The position numbers and the translations under genes were made by a program. Below are positions 1-9,147 of a DNA stretch of 15,119 nt, piece after piece. Origin of the DNA: Proteobacteria bacterium UBA2383 (GTDB taxonomy: Bacteria; Pseudomonadota; Gammaproteobacteria; Competibacterales; Competibacteraceae); NCBI GenBank assembly GCA_002343485.1, contig DDST01000191.1:1-15119 (forward strand), in the 5' to 3' direction. The notes beneath the pieces were generated by a model. That model was not told where the DNA came from. It searched no databases and saw nothing but the letters and a program-made list of their open reading frames with translations. Position 1 is the stretch's first letter, and the number at the start of each line of letters is the position of its first letter.

Positions 1-1323
<1,323 letters not shown>

Positions 1324-1507
1324 TGTTCAAAGGCATCCTGGCTGGGATTGGTTCTAAGTGCTTGCTATGCAAGGTTCTTGTTGCGTTACCCCTGATCCAC
1401 CGCTCGTCCGGCGTTAAACACTCGATCTGAATTTTGCAAATAGCCTCTCAGGATCATCCTCAAAAATAAGCTGGTTTTTCGAGATTACCAGCCAGCCGGC
1501 GATCCGT

Positions 1508-2323
1508 TTATCTATAAGCTTTAATTTGCTTACCCTGATACATGAAAACAGCCGCCTTATTATCGAGCAGGCTGTTAAATTCATGATGCAATTTCGATAT
1601 AATCATTGATGTGATTCTTTCCTTGGAAACCAAGTTTTCCGAGGCGCTAAGAAAAAGCGATTTCCAGAAATCTAAAAATTCCGCCCTCTTTGACGCCGAT
1701 ACCATCCTTCCATCGAGAATGGGCGATACGTCATGCAAGCCGACGTGTTTAAAACCCGCCTCCAAAGCCAAATTTACCAGTTTCATTCCAATATCGGGAT
1801 CGCCACCTGTGTCGATCTGATATCGATTGAATGCCGCCCAATAGCGGGTTATTGCCGGACAATGCGGATAAATATATAAACCAGAATTAAATACTTCCGT
1901 GCAGTATAAAACACCGCCTGATTTCAAGACCCGGCGTGCTTCATTTAACACGGCAAGGGGCTGCTTAACATGTTCCAACACAGAAAAAATGCATACGCCA
2001 TCATAATACTGACCGGGAAACGGCAATTCATAGGCCGAGGCAATTGTCAAATTGACTCGTTGACTCGCCATTAAATCCGCAAGAACATGGTTTGCGCGAT
2101 TGATCTGTGACTCCATAAAATCGATTCCATCGATGAGTAAGTCAGGAAATCTTTTTGCAATCACGGCAATTTGCGCGCCGACTCCACAGCCGATTTCCAA
2201 TATGCGATGACAGTTAGAGAAATCAATTTGTTGATAAATGTATGGTTCAAGAAATTGAACTTGTCTCAGGAGTCTATCCTGTTCTTTTTTTGAAAATGTG
2301 TGAATGTATCTTGGCTGAACCAT
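1508..2323 (-). CDS. Class I SAM-dependent methyltransferase
   Basis: The gene encodes a 271-residue Rossmann-fold methyltransferase that would transfer a methyl group from S-adenosylmethionine; the substrate cannot be read from sequence. Motif I is LEIGCGVGA at residues 42-50. The acidic residue after strand beta2 is D67 (IDGID). The motif IV region is DGVCIFSVLEHV at 108-119, followed by RRVLKSGGVLY, the usual post-IV segment of Methyltransf_11/25 family proteins. There is no signal peptide or membrane segment, so it is cytoplasmic. The ATG at 2323 has an AGGT a few bases upstream and starts shortly before the conserved fold. Base composition is clearly A+T-richer than the activator gene to the left, suggesting acquisition. 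It lies downstream of an IS481-type relic and the PQ-loop gene on the same strand, but the gap of nearly 500 bp makes co-transcription uncertain. Confidence 0.88.
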   Translation of the reverse strand: MVQPRYIHTFSKKEQDRLLRQVQFLEPYIYQQIDFSNCHRILEIGCGVGAQIAVIAKRFPDLLIDGIDFMESQINRANHVLADLMASQRVNLTIASAYELPFPGQYYDGVCIFSVLEHVKQPLAVLNEARRVLKSGGVLYCTEVFNSGLYIYPHCPAITRYWAAFNRYQIDTGGDPDIGMKLVNLALEAGFKHVGLHDVSPILDGRMVSASKRAEFLDFWKSLFLSASENLVSKERITSMIISKLHHEFNSLLDNKAAVFMYQGKQIKAYR

Positions 2324-2362
2324 AGATAACCTGCCGGATTCCTGATGATTGATAGGTCTTTT

Positions 2363-2640
2363 TTAAAAGAATCCGGGCTTGATGCGGTAATGCTCATCGA
2401 GCTTGGCAATAAGGGTGTCATGGCTGGGATTCTTCTGGGAGATGTGCTTGATTATAGAGATGGAGACAGAGATGGTGTTGTAACGGCGTTTCCAAGTGGC
2501 GGGCGGAAGGGAATGTCGTGGTTTTCAGCGCACCGGTGGCGCGGCCATTGAAGTGTTCGACCCTGCCGTTGGTTTGGGCCAATCTCCCGCTCGATGTTCA
2601 GCGTCAGTTCTTCGGTAAGACCCGCCCACTCTGAGGCCGG
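2363..2640 (-). pseudogene. Decayed C-terminus of an IS481-type transposase
   Basis: Reading minus from about 2585, one frame gives AQTNGRVEHFNGRATGALKT, the signature around the third catalytic region of IS481/rve integrases (normally PQTNGxVERFNGR). It continues to LHLYNQ. One surplus G then shifts the frame, and the next frame gives HISQKNPSHDTLIAKLDEHY and IKPGFF before the TAA at 2363-2365. This matches the usual ending (LYNQHIPQ..., ...KPELF). Upstream of 2598 the frame is lost again: a third frame gives EELTLNIERE, which may correspond to the ELGIEHRL segment. At least two frameshifts and the loss of the N-terminus make it non-functional. No inverted repeats were found. The stretch 2641-2797 shows nothing I can assign. 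Confidence 0.7.
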
Positions 2641-2797
2641 TCCAGGGTTCGCAGCTTTCCGGTGCCTGCTGATTCCAGTAAGTTACGATGGATTTTGGCA
2701 TGAGCCACTCTCCGGGATACAGAATCGTGCTGGACGCCTGAGCCAAGCGATGCGGCAATCCCCATTTGAAAAGCGCAGTGGTCAAGCGGCATTCACG

Positions 2798-3244
2798 TTA
2801 TATTCTTTGCACAAGACAGGCGGCATATCGCCTGCGCTTGATAAAGGTGATCGTGATGACCGCAAGGCAAGCTAATGCGTTGCCGGAAAAGATTAAAGCT
2901 GTAACAAAATCTTTAAGACACACAATAGCATAGATAATCGTAGTCAGATGTGACACCAGAAACAAGGCCCAGGTAGAATAAGAGATCCCAGATGCTCCAT
3001 TGACGTCTTTGGCCGCAGTCAGCATTTGCGGCACATACGCCAAGATACGCAGAGAATTCACGAGCATGAATGCCCCGAATACGGTAGAACGAAGCCACTC
3101 GCTGTCGTTGCCGCTCAAGTACATCTTGGCACCGATTCCAAGCGCTATCGCCGAAAGCGCAAGAGCCAAAATGCCGCTAACCCAACCAATCCCGACACGA
3201 CGTTCAGGCGTGTGGACACTCAAGTTATTCGTTGAAGCGATCAC
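2798..3244 (-). CDS. PQ-loop family membrane protein (SWEET/SemiSWEET-like)
   Basis: This is a small integral membrane protein of 148 residues from the chosen GTG. I see four hydrophobic helices, at about 19-40, 51-77, 87-110 and 111-134. Helix 2 carries the PQ-loop hallmark (LAYVPQML, P72-Q73), and SGISYSTWALFLVSH follows, as in PQ-loop/MtN3 repeats. SemiSWEET sugar carriers have three helices and about 90 residues, so this protein has one extra N-terminal helix and the substrate is unknown. The GTG at 3244 is preceded by GGAGAG with 6 bases between. Upstream in-frame ATGs exist at 3265 and 3301 (167 residues from the latter, with a weaker AGGA). The gene begins 54 bp after the hcp relic ends on the same strand, so it could be transcribed from the sigma-54 promoter at 3613-3629. 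Confidence 0.72.
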   Translation of the reverse strand: MIASTNNLSVHTPERRVGIGWVSGILALALSAIALGIGAKMYLSGNDSEWLRSTVFGAFMLVNSLRILAYVPQMLTAAKDVNGASGISYSTWALFLVSHLTTIIYAIVCLKDFVTALIFSGNALACLAVITITFIKRRRYAACLVQRI

Positions 3245-3297
3245 GGTATACTCTCCAAAAATCATGTTAGAGTTCGTCAAGCTGTTCCTGACCACCC

Positions 3298-3495
3298 TCA
3301 TCCTTCATCCTGTTTAAACGGGTATATGAAGCCGTTCATGCAGATCTTGCTGGCCCCCAGGCCGGTGCCGTGACCAGCAATGCCCAGTTGGCAGGCGCTC
3401 TAAGACCCGCTCGGCACTTCGATTCACTCCTTGTACTTGAAGCCCTTGCACTCGCCCTTCGCATCACCGGTCTTCAAAAATGCACCCGCCATCAT
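3298..3495 (-). pseudogene. hcp: hcp relic: type VI secretion tube protein, two nonsense codons and truncated
   Basis: Hcp forms hexameric rings stacked as the inner tube of the type VI secretion system. Minus from the ATG at 3495, the frame gives MMAGAFLKTGDAKGECKGFK, then YKE-stop-IEVPSGS-stop-SACQLGIAGHGTGLGASKI and CMNGFIYPFKQDEG. This matches the Hcp start (FLKIGDIKGES..., YKDWIEVLSWSWS..., GTGxGAGKVSMQDF). The two stops fall where Hcp has conserved tryptophans (TGG to TGA, TGG to TAG). Homology ends near residue 60 of about 165, so the C-terminal two thirds are gone. GAGGA 4 bases before the first ATG is intact, and a sigma-54 promoter lies about 120 bp upstream. The gene is dead but its control region is well preserved. 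Confidence 0.78.
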
Positions 3496-3612
3496 CGTGT
3501 CCTCAATTGAGATGGTGGTTTGCAAGCCGCGATGGGGTCTACCCCGATCGGTTATCCATGACTTGTAGATGATCAAGTTCAAAAGCCATCACAAATCACT
3601 TATCTAAGCATC

Positions 3613-3629
3613 AGCAAGCGCTTTGCCAA
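3613..3629 (-). promoter_or_regulatory. Sigma-54 (-24/-12) promoter of the hcp relic
   Basis: Reading minus, the sequence is TTGGCAAAGCGCTTGCT. It has the invariant GG (3627-3626) and GC (3615-3614) separated by exactly 10 bases, and fits the sigma-54 consensus YTGGCACGNNNNTTGCW closely. The predicted start is near 3602, giving an untranslated leader of about 107 bases before the hcp ATG at 3495. The twin at 9258-9274 matches 15 of 17 bases. Sigma-54 control of hcp through a dedicated AAA+ activator is established for type VI systems such as that of Vibrio cholerae (VasH). Confidence 0.85.
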
Positions 3630-3737
3630 ATTCAAAAATGGTTAAATAAAATTATAATTTATTGTTTAATAACAGTTTTTTTAATTAGATAGCTGTTACC
3701 GGAACCCGAACTGATGCGAGAAACGGAGAGGGGCATT

Positions 3738-3770
3738 CCCGATATTTTGGGAATGCCCCAGCATATTGGG
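3738..3770. promoter_or_regulatory. Tandem palindromic activator site upstream of hcp
   Basis: Read minus, there are two 14-bp imperfect palindromes, CCCAATATGCTGGG (3770-3757) and CCCAAAATATCGGG (3751-3738), separated by 5 bp, so their centres lie 19 bp apart. The same arrangement occurs at 9115-9147. Over 45 aligned bases (3776-3732 minus against 9109-9153 plus), 33 are identical. The proximal edge is 111 bp upstream of the -24 GG, the usual place for an enhancer-binding protein. Overlapping it, 3730-3759 forms an 11-bp perfect inverted repeat (GGGGCATTCCC) with an 8-base loop. The site lies in the divergent region between hcp and the kinase operon and could influence both. Confidence 0.75.
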
Positions 3771-3874
3771 ACTCACCAAGATGCGCTGGAAAGAAGTCAG
3801 CAACGACGGATTTCTGCCGAATAAGGTATATTTGCATTCGTTCGCCAACGGTCTAGTAAGGGAGAACCATACGC

Positions 3875-3901
3875 ATGACCGCCTCCTCCGCAACGGATTG
3901 A
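3875..3901 (+). CDS. Possible 8-codon leader peptide before the kinase gene
   Basis: ATG at 3875 opens MTASSATD and stops with TGA at 3899-3901, ten bases before the kinase ATG at 3912. An AAGGGAG lies at 3858-3864, 10 bases before this ATG, a slightly long but usable spacing. The kinase ATG itself has no recognisable Shine-Dalgarno, so translation of this mini-ORF could couple ribosomes into the kinase. It is too short to judge by coding statistics, and chance occurrence is possible. Confidence 0.3.
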   Translation: MTASSATD

Positions 3902-3911
3902 CGCCTGCGCC

Positions 3912-6900
3912 ATGCGCATCAGTGCCTATCGGCAAACCTTAGCGGGCAAGACTCTGCTCAAGATTGCGCTTGGTATCACCCTGATCGTCGCCTTGGCCAG
4001 CGGGGTCAGTTACGCGCTGATCTTCCAGGAAATCGAAGGGCGCGCGCTTGATCAGTTGCGCGAATACGCTATCCAGCGCGCTAAATTTCACGAAGCGCAT
4101 TTCGCGCTGGCACGCCAATTTCATCAGGTCATCACACAAGAGTTTCTGCGGCGCTACCAGGAACCCTCCTCCGATTTCGAACGGCGTTTTGATCAACTGA
4201 TGATGCGTTACCCCGATGGTGCCATCCGTAACCGGCCGGAATACGCCAACATCGTCCGTTACTCGACCGGCTGGATTCACAAAGACGTGCAACCCGACCG
4301 GGAATTCAAACGGCTGTGGATGCTGTTTTTCGATCTTTCCGAGCAGTTTGCCAAGCTGACCACCACCCGGTTCGTCAACCTGTATTTCTTGCATCCCGCC
4401 AAATCCGCCAACATGGGTTACGACGACCCGGTACGCTCCAACTATGTGCAATGGGCCGCCGATACCGCGGCAGACTGGGCGCTGAATGAACAGGAATCCT
4501 TCCTCGCCGCCACGCCGGCCCGCAATCCAGGGCGGGAAACCGTCTGGGCCGGTCCGGAGTACGAACCCGCTTACCATCAACTGCTGGTGCCGGCGGTGAC
4601 ACCCATCGATCTCAACGGCGTCCATATCGCCACCGTCGCCAGCGACACCCTGCTCGACGATCTGGAGGCCAGCATCCTGCACGCCGGTATTCCGGGTGCC
4701 GTCCATACCGTATTCCGGCACGATGGACGGTTGATCGCCGATCGGGCCTACAAAACCAGAATCGTCGAACACGAGGGCACTTACTTCATTGGCCAAACCA
4801 GCGACACCCGCCTGCACGCCCTTCTGGCGCTGGCTACCCACGCGCCGGCGTTGCCGCGTTACGGCTACGACGCGGGCGCCGACCAGTACTACGCCATCAG
4901 CCGGTTGCAAGGGCCGGGCTGGTACTTTGCCTCGATCTTGCCGGGCGGCGCGATCCGCACGGAAGCGTTCAAAGCCGCGCAATGGGTGTTGTGGACCGGT
5001 TTCGCTTCGCTCGCCCTGGTGCTGGGTGTGTTAGCGATGTTGCTAGAACGGCAAATCGCCGCGCCGCTCCGCCAATTGTTGCTGGCTGTCCGGCAGATGG
5101 GGGAACGGCGCGTGCTGGCACCGCTGGACACCGCACGCCGGGACGAAATCGGCCAGCTCGCCGCCGCTTTCGCCGCTACCGCGCGGTCGGTGACGGAAGA
5201 AATCCGCCGGCGCGACAGGGATCTCCAGCAGGAAAGTTCCGGCCGTATCCAAATCTACAACGCGTTACAGGCCAGCGAAACGCGTTATCGGGCCGTGGCG
5301 GAACAGACCGGCCATATTGTGTACGACCATGATTTGGTCAGCGGCCGGATCGATTGGGCTGGTCCCATTCCGCAAATCACCGGTTATAGCATCAAGGAAT
5401 TTGCGAAAGTCGATATTCGCGGCTGGACAGAGTGCATCCATCCCGATGATCGCGCCAAGGCGCTGCAAACCTTGGAACGGGTCCAGATAGAATTCGGTAA
5501 GTACCAGGCTGAATACCGGTTTCGACGTGGCGATGGCCGCTACGTCTACATCGAAGACGAAGGGATATTGCTGACCGATCTCAAGGATCGATCCCAGCAC
5601 ATACTCGGCACCATGAAGGACATCAGCGAGCGCAAGCGCGCCGAACAGGCGCTGCGCGAAGCCAAGGAAGAAGCGGACAAGGCCAATCGCGCCAAGAGCC
5701 AGTTTCTGGCTGACATCAGCCACGAACTGCGCACGCCTCTGAACGCGATCCTGGGTTACGCGCAAATTCTGTTGCGCGACGCCGCGCTGCCCGGCAAGGC
5801 CCGCAACGGCGTCACCATCATTCAGCAATCCGGCGATCATCTGCTGGGCCTGATCAACGATATTCTGGATCTGGCCAAGATCGAATCAGACAAGCTGGAA
5901 GTCGACGTGCAACCATTCGGCCTGCGGCATTTTCTGCAAGGCATCGCGGAGGCTTTCGCAGTCCGGGCCAAACAGAAGAACCTGGATTTCCACATGAACG
6001 CCGATCCCCAGCTACCGGTTCAGGTACAGGGCGACGAACGGAAACTGCGGCAAATCCTCTTCAACCTGATCGGCAACGCCATCAAGTTCACCGATGCAGG
6101 CAAGGTCGTGTTCGCCATCGACCGGGACGGCGGGCAAATCCGCTTCGCCGTAACCGATACCGGTTGCGGTATCCGAACCGATGAGCTGGGGCAATTGTTT
6201 CAGCCATTCCAGCGAGTGGGCGACCGCAATCGCGTCACGGAAGGGGCTGGCTTGGGTCTGGTCATCAGCCGCCGGCTGGTCGAGTTGCTCGGTGGCACGC
6301 TGCACGTCGAAAGCATCTTCGGCCAGGGGAGCCGGTTCTGGTTTGCGCTGTCCTTGCCGGCGGCTGATGTGCCGGCGCGCGTGCCGACCATGCCGGCCGT
6401 GCCGGTCACCGGCTACTGCGGGCCGCGCCGCCGGATACTGATCGCCGACGACAAACACGAGAACCGCGCCGTGCTGGTCGATATGCTGGCGCCGCTCGGC
6501 TTCAGAATCGCCGAAGCCGGCAACGGCCAAGAGGCGCTGGAGGTGGCGGCCCGATTCCAGCCGGATGCCGTGCTGATGGACATGCGGATGCCGGTGCTGG
6601 ACGGTCTGGAGGCCACGCGCCGGCTGCGCCAGTCCGAGGCGTTACGCGACGTGATCGTGATCGCCGTATCCGCCAGCGCTTACGGCCATCACCGCGAGCA
6701 GTACTTGGCGGCCGGCGCCGACGATTTTCTATCCAAGCCGTTCCAATTGGAGGAATTGCTGGAGTTGCTGCGCGCTCGACTGGGTCTGAAACTGGTCTAC
6801 GCCAGCGATACCGGTCCGCCCGCATCCAGCAGCGCGCCCGATGGAGAAATCATCGTTCCGCCCAGTGCCGAACTGGCGATCTTGCGGGATTTGGCCCAGC

Positions 6901-7055
6901 GCGGCGATCGCCGCAACCTGTTGGCGCAGGTCGAGCGGCTGGAGCGCGCCGACGGGCGTTATGCGCCTTTCGCGGCTCAATTGCGCAGCTTGGCTGAGCG
7001 TTTTCAGCTCAAGAAAATCAATGAGCTGCTGGCCGGCGCGAGTCCACCGTTATGA
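3912..7055 (+). CDS. Hybrid sensor histidine kinase (Cache-like sensor, HAMP, PAS, HisKA, HATPase, REC)
   Basis: This is a 1047-residue inner-membrane kinase. TM1 is at about 14-36, followed by a roughly 310-residue periplasmic sensor region of double-Cache type, TM2 at about 357-378, HAMP at about 379-431, and PAS with PAC at about 455-572. HisKA carries the phospho-acceptor H604 (ISHELRTPLN). The ATPase domain has N718/N722 in the N box, DTGCGI at 749-754 and GAGLGL at 778-783. The receiver has D846/D847, acceptor D890 (VLMDMRMP) and K942 (SKPF). All key residues are present. A C-terminal helical segment (about 984-1042, LRDLAQRGD...) recurs in the next gene. The frame has no alternative upstream start because a TGA lies at 3876-3878. 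The following gene overlaps it by 4 bp (ATGA), so the two are translationally coupled. The local sigma-54 response regulator is a possible partner. Confidence 0.95.
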   Translation: MRISAYRQTLAGKTLLKIALGITLIVALASGVSYALIFQEIEGRALDQLREYAIQRAKFHEAHFALARQFHQVITQEFLRRYQEPSSDFERRFDQLMMRYPDGAIRNRPEYANIVRYSTGWIHKDVQPDREFKRLWMLFFDLSEQFAKLTTTRFVNLYFLHPAKSANMGYDDPVRSNYVQWAADTAADWALNEQESFLAATPARNPGRETVWAGPEYEPAYHQLLVPAVTPIDLNGVHIATVASDTLLDDLEASILHAGIPGAVHTVFRHDGRLIADRAYKTRIVEHEGTYFIGQTSDTRLHALLALATHAPALPRYGYDAGADQYYAISRLQGPGWYFASILPGGAIRTEAFKAAQWVLWTGFASLALVLGVLAMLLERQIAAPLRQLLLAVRQMGERRVLAPLDTARRDEIGQLAAAFAATARSVTEEIRRRDRDLQQESSGRIQIYNALQASETRYRAVAEQTGHIVYDHDLVSGRIDWAGPIPQITGYSIKEFAKVDIRGWTECIHPDDRAKALQTLERVQIEFGKYQAEYRFRRGDGRYVYIEDEGILLTDLKDRSQHILGTMKDISERKRAEQALREAKEEADKANRAKSQFLADISHELRTPLNAILGYAQILLRDAALPGKARNGVTIIQQSGDHLLGLINDILDLAKIESDKLEVDVQPFGLRHFLQGIAEAFAVRAKQKNLDFHMNADPQLPVQVQGDERKLRQILFNLIGNAIKFTDAGKVVFAIDRDGGQIRFAVTDTGCGIRTDELGQLFQPFQRVGDRNRVTEGAGLGLVISRRLVELLGGTLHVESIFGQGSRFWFALSLPAADVPARVPTMPAVPVTGYCGPRRRILIADDKHENRAVLVDMLAPLGFRIAEAGNGQEALEVAARFQPDAVLMDMRMPVLDGLEATRRLRQSEALRDVIVIAVSASAYGHHREQYLAAGADDFLSKPFQLEELLELLRARLGLKLVYASDTGPPASSSAPDGEIIVPPSAELAILRDLAQRGDRRNLLAQVERLERADGRYAPFAAQLRSLAERFQLKKINELLAGASPPL

Positions 7056-9019
7056 GCGAATCGACGGCCCGGCGAGAGCGCTTGGCGCGGTATTACAACC
7101 GGCTGATCGCCTGGAGCGCCGTGCCGTTGTCGATCGTCATCGCCGTGCTGGCCGCGCAACAATTCTTTAAGCAGCGGGAAACCGAACTCGGCCGATTGCA
7201 CAATATCGCCACCGAACAGCGCGTGATGTTGAACGCCTTCGTCAGAATCGCCAACTTGCACGTCGGCGCCATGCGGCGCCAGGCCGAGGATTATCTCGCG
7301 ACCGCCTCCGGACGCCACCCCAGCGAGTGGCGCACCTGGCTGGTATCGAGCCAAATCGAAATAGCGGGCGGGAATTTGGCAACGCTCAGCCTCGATCCAG
7401 CGCAACGGACCTCTTTCAAGGATTTGACCGGCACCATCATGGGCCGGGCCGAACTTTTGCGGGGAACCGGTGCGCGATGGACCGAGCTGGACATGGCATT
7501 TTCTCTGTTCCCTCTCCAGCGCTCGGCCCATGCGGTCACTCCTTTCTTTCGCTGGAGCTATTACTTTTCCGGGAAGGAAGATTTCGTCACGGCCTTTCCC
7601 TGGCAGGACAACACCGTGAACGTCAAATCGGCGAATGCCGCCACGATGGAGGGCGTGCTCGCGTACTGGTTCGGGTTTGACGTGTATCGGCTAGCGACCC
7701 CGGAACGCAATGCGGACGGACGCAGCTATTGGACGGAAGCCTATCTGGATACCGCCGGGGCCGGTTTGATGGTCTCGCATGCTGCGCCGGTGTACTGGCA
7801 AGGCCGTTACGTGGGCATGGTGGGAACCGATGTGCTGCTGGGTTTTCTCACCGAGCTGTTGCAAGCCGTCACCGAACGCTGGGGGCCGGTCTGGATCGTC
7901 AACGAAACCGGCCAGGTGCTGGCCGATCCCGATCACCCTTACACCGCTGCCGATCAACGGGTTAGGACCTTGGCGGACATTCTGCCCGAATCGTTGCAAT
8001 CCGTCCCCGCCGATCAATTGTTGCAACCCTCCGGCGAATTCCGGCGCATTGCCGGCCAGTACGTTCATGCGCAGCGCATCAAGTCAGCACCCTGGTATCT
8101 CTTGCACGCCATCCCGTCCACCGCAATCACCGCCCGCCTGTTGCCGCGCCTTTACCCCGCCCTGATCATGCTGGCCGGTCTGGCTCTGACACTGGTTGCT
8201 ATCCACACGCTGCTGCGCTGGCGCTTCGTCAAGCCGGCGCTGGCGCTGGTCGATTATCTGCGTGACGAAGCGGCCGGCCGGCCACCACCGGCAGCGCCGG
8301 CCGTTCCCGCGCCGTGGCAACCCTGGTTCGACGTGGTCACGACCACCTTCCGGGACAACCGCGACTATTTGCGTACCATCGAGACCCTCAACGCTGACCT
8401 CGAACGCCGGGTTGAGGAACGGACCGAGCAGTTGCAAAACGCCAATCGAGAACTCCGCTTGGAAATGGAAGTGCGCCAGCGCGTTCAGGACGCGCTACAC
8501 GCCGCCAAGGCGGAAGTGGACCACGCCAATCGAGCCAAGAGCGCGTTCATGGCCAACGTGAGCCACGAGTTGCGTACCCCGCTCAACAGCATTCTGGGCT
8601 ACGCACAAATCCTGTTGCGTGACGCCGGGCTGACCGCCAAACAGCGGGCGGGTCTCGAAACCGTCCGCGAATCCGGCGAGCATTTATCGGCTCTGATCAA
8701 TGAGCTGCTCGATCTTTCCACACTCGAAGCGCCAGATGTGGAAGCGTTCGTGGCGCGGCGCACGGCGCAGGCAGCAGCAGACGAAGCGGCGTCTGCTTTC
8801 GCGCTGGATCAATGCGTTTTGCCGCCGGCCACGGAAATCGCTGCGTTGCGGGATTTGGCCCAGCGCGGCGACCTCAAGAACCTGCTAGCTCGGGCCGAAC
8901 GCTTGGAACAGAGCGATGCCGGCTACCGGCCATTCGTGGAGCAACTCCGCATTCTGGCCCGGTCTTTCCAGGTCAATCAAGTCGTGCGGCTGTTGAGCGA
9001 TCCCCGAATCCGGCCTTGA
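7052..9019 (+). CDS. Kinase-like sensor with HisKA but no ATP-binding domain
   Basis: This is a 655-residue membrane protein overlapping the kinase gene by ATGA. TM1 is at about 17-38, followed by a roughly 325-residue periplasmic sensor region of Cache type (YWTEAYLDTAGAGLMVSHAA, then GMVGTDVLLG). TM2 is at about 367-388. A coiled coil at about 440-495 leads to HisKA with H505 (VSHELRTPLNSILGYAQ). Immediately after the second HisKA helix (LINELLDLSTLEA) the sequence jumps to a short linker and the C-terminal helical segment seen in the upstream kinase (here about 591-648). The HATPase and receiver domains, about 330 residues in the neighbour, are absent, and no frameshift or extra ORF downstream supplies them. 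It therefore cannot autophosphorylate alone; it may be phosphorylated in trans or act as a heterodimer partner. It is probably a duplicate with an internal in-frame deletion. Confidence 0.92.
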   Translation: MSESTARRERLARYYNRLIAWSAVPLSIVIAVLAAQQFFKQRETELGRLHNIATEQRVMLNAFVRIANLHVGAMRRQAEDYLATASGRHPSEWRTWLVSSQIEIAGGNLATLSLDPAQRTSFKDLTGTIMGRAELLRGTGARWTELDMAFSLFPLQRSAHAVTPFFRWSYYFSGKEDFVTAFPWQDNTVNVKSANAATMEGVLAYWFGFDVYRLATPERNADGRSYWTEAYLDTAGAGLMVSHAAPVYWQGRYVGMVGTDVLLGFLTELLQAVTERWGPVWIVNETGQVLADPDHPYTAADQRVRTLADILPESLQSVPADQLLQPSGEFRRIAGQYVHAQRIKSAPWYLLHAIPSTAITARLLPRLYPALIMLAGLALTLVAIHTLLRWRFVKPALALVDYLRDEAAGRPPPAAPAVPAPWQPWFDVVTTTFRDNRDYLRTIETLNADLERRVEERTEQLQNANRELRLEMEVRQRVQDALHAAKAEVDHANRAKSAFMANVSHELRTPLNSILGYAQILLRDAGLTAKQRAGLETVRESGEHLSALINELLDLSTLEAPDVEAFVARRTAQAAADEAASAFALDQCVLPPATEIAALRDLAQRGDLKNLLARAERLEQSDAGYRPFVEQLRILARSFQVNQVVRLLSDPRIRP

Positions 9020-9053
9020 CCGGCGATCCGTAACACTCGAACTGAGCGCCGGT
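9019..9053 (+). terminator. Inverted repeat at the end of the kinase operon
   Basis: ACCGGCG (9019-9025) pairs perfectly with CGCCGGT (9047-9053), with a 21-base loop, and begins on the last base of the second kinase's stop codon. Only TTGAG follows, with no real U tract, so it is at best a weak or Rho-assisted terminator. Confidence 0.3.
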
Positions 9054-9114
9054 TTGAGTAACCCATCCGCTGTTTTTCAAACATGCGCACCCCTTTTAAT
9101 CCATGCGAGTGACT

Positions 9115-9147
9115 CCCAATAAATTGGGTTTTTCCCAATATATTGGA
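9115..9147. promoter_or_regulatory. Tandem palindromic activator site upstream of the 354-residue gene
   Basis: CCCAATAAATTGGG (9115-9128) is a near-perfect palindrome. TTTTT follows, then CCCAATATATTGGA (9134-9147). The spacing is identical to the site upstream of hcp at 3738-3770, with 33 of 45 bases shared over the extended alignment. Its right edge is 113 bp from the -24 GG of the promoter at 9258, against 111 bp at hcp. The conserved distance and the better symmetry of this copy argue for a protein-binding site rather than an RNA hairpin. Confidence 0.78.

Larger units (their letters stand above)
3496..3911. other. Divergent intergenic region between hcp relic and kinase operon
   Basis: This 416-bp gap has no convincing gene apart from a possible mini-ORF at 3875-3901. 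It holds the hcp leader, the sigma-54 promoter, a very A+T-rich stretch at about 3635-3700 (a plausible bend or integration-host-factor region between activator and promoter, although no exact IHF consensus was confirmed), and the tandem palindrome. No clear sigma-70 promoter for the kinase operon was identified. Confidence 0.7.

Noticed and set aside
1471..1491. Hairpin CTGGT...ACCAG as a terminator for the methyltransferase gene
   Set aside because: Only five base pairs with an 11-base loop; too weak to annotate.
3298..3495. Stop codon recoding (UGA as Trp) to rescue hcp
   Set aside because: The second stop is TAG, other genes in the window use TGG for Trp and end with TGA, and the gene is truncated as well.
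3730..3759. Perfect 11-bp inverted repeat as a Rho-independent terminator
   Set aside because: No U tract on either strand and no gene ending there; it overlaps the palindromic site conserved at 9115-9147, so a protein-binding role is more likely.
3939..4982. Long minus-strand frame of 347 codons opposite the first kinase
   Set aside because: It lies wholly antisense to conserved sensor-kinase sequence, has low-complexity Gly/Val composition and no motif; an artefact of G+C-rich codon usage.
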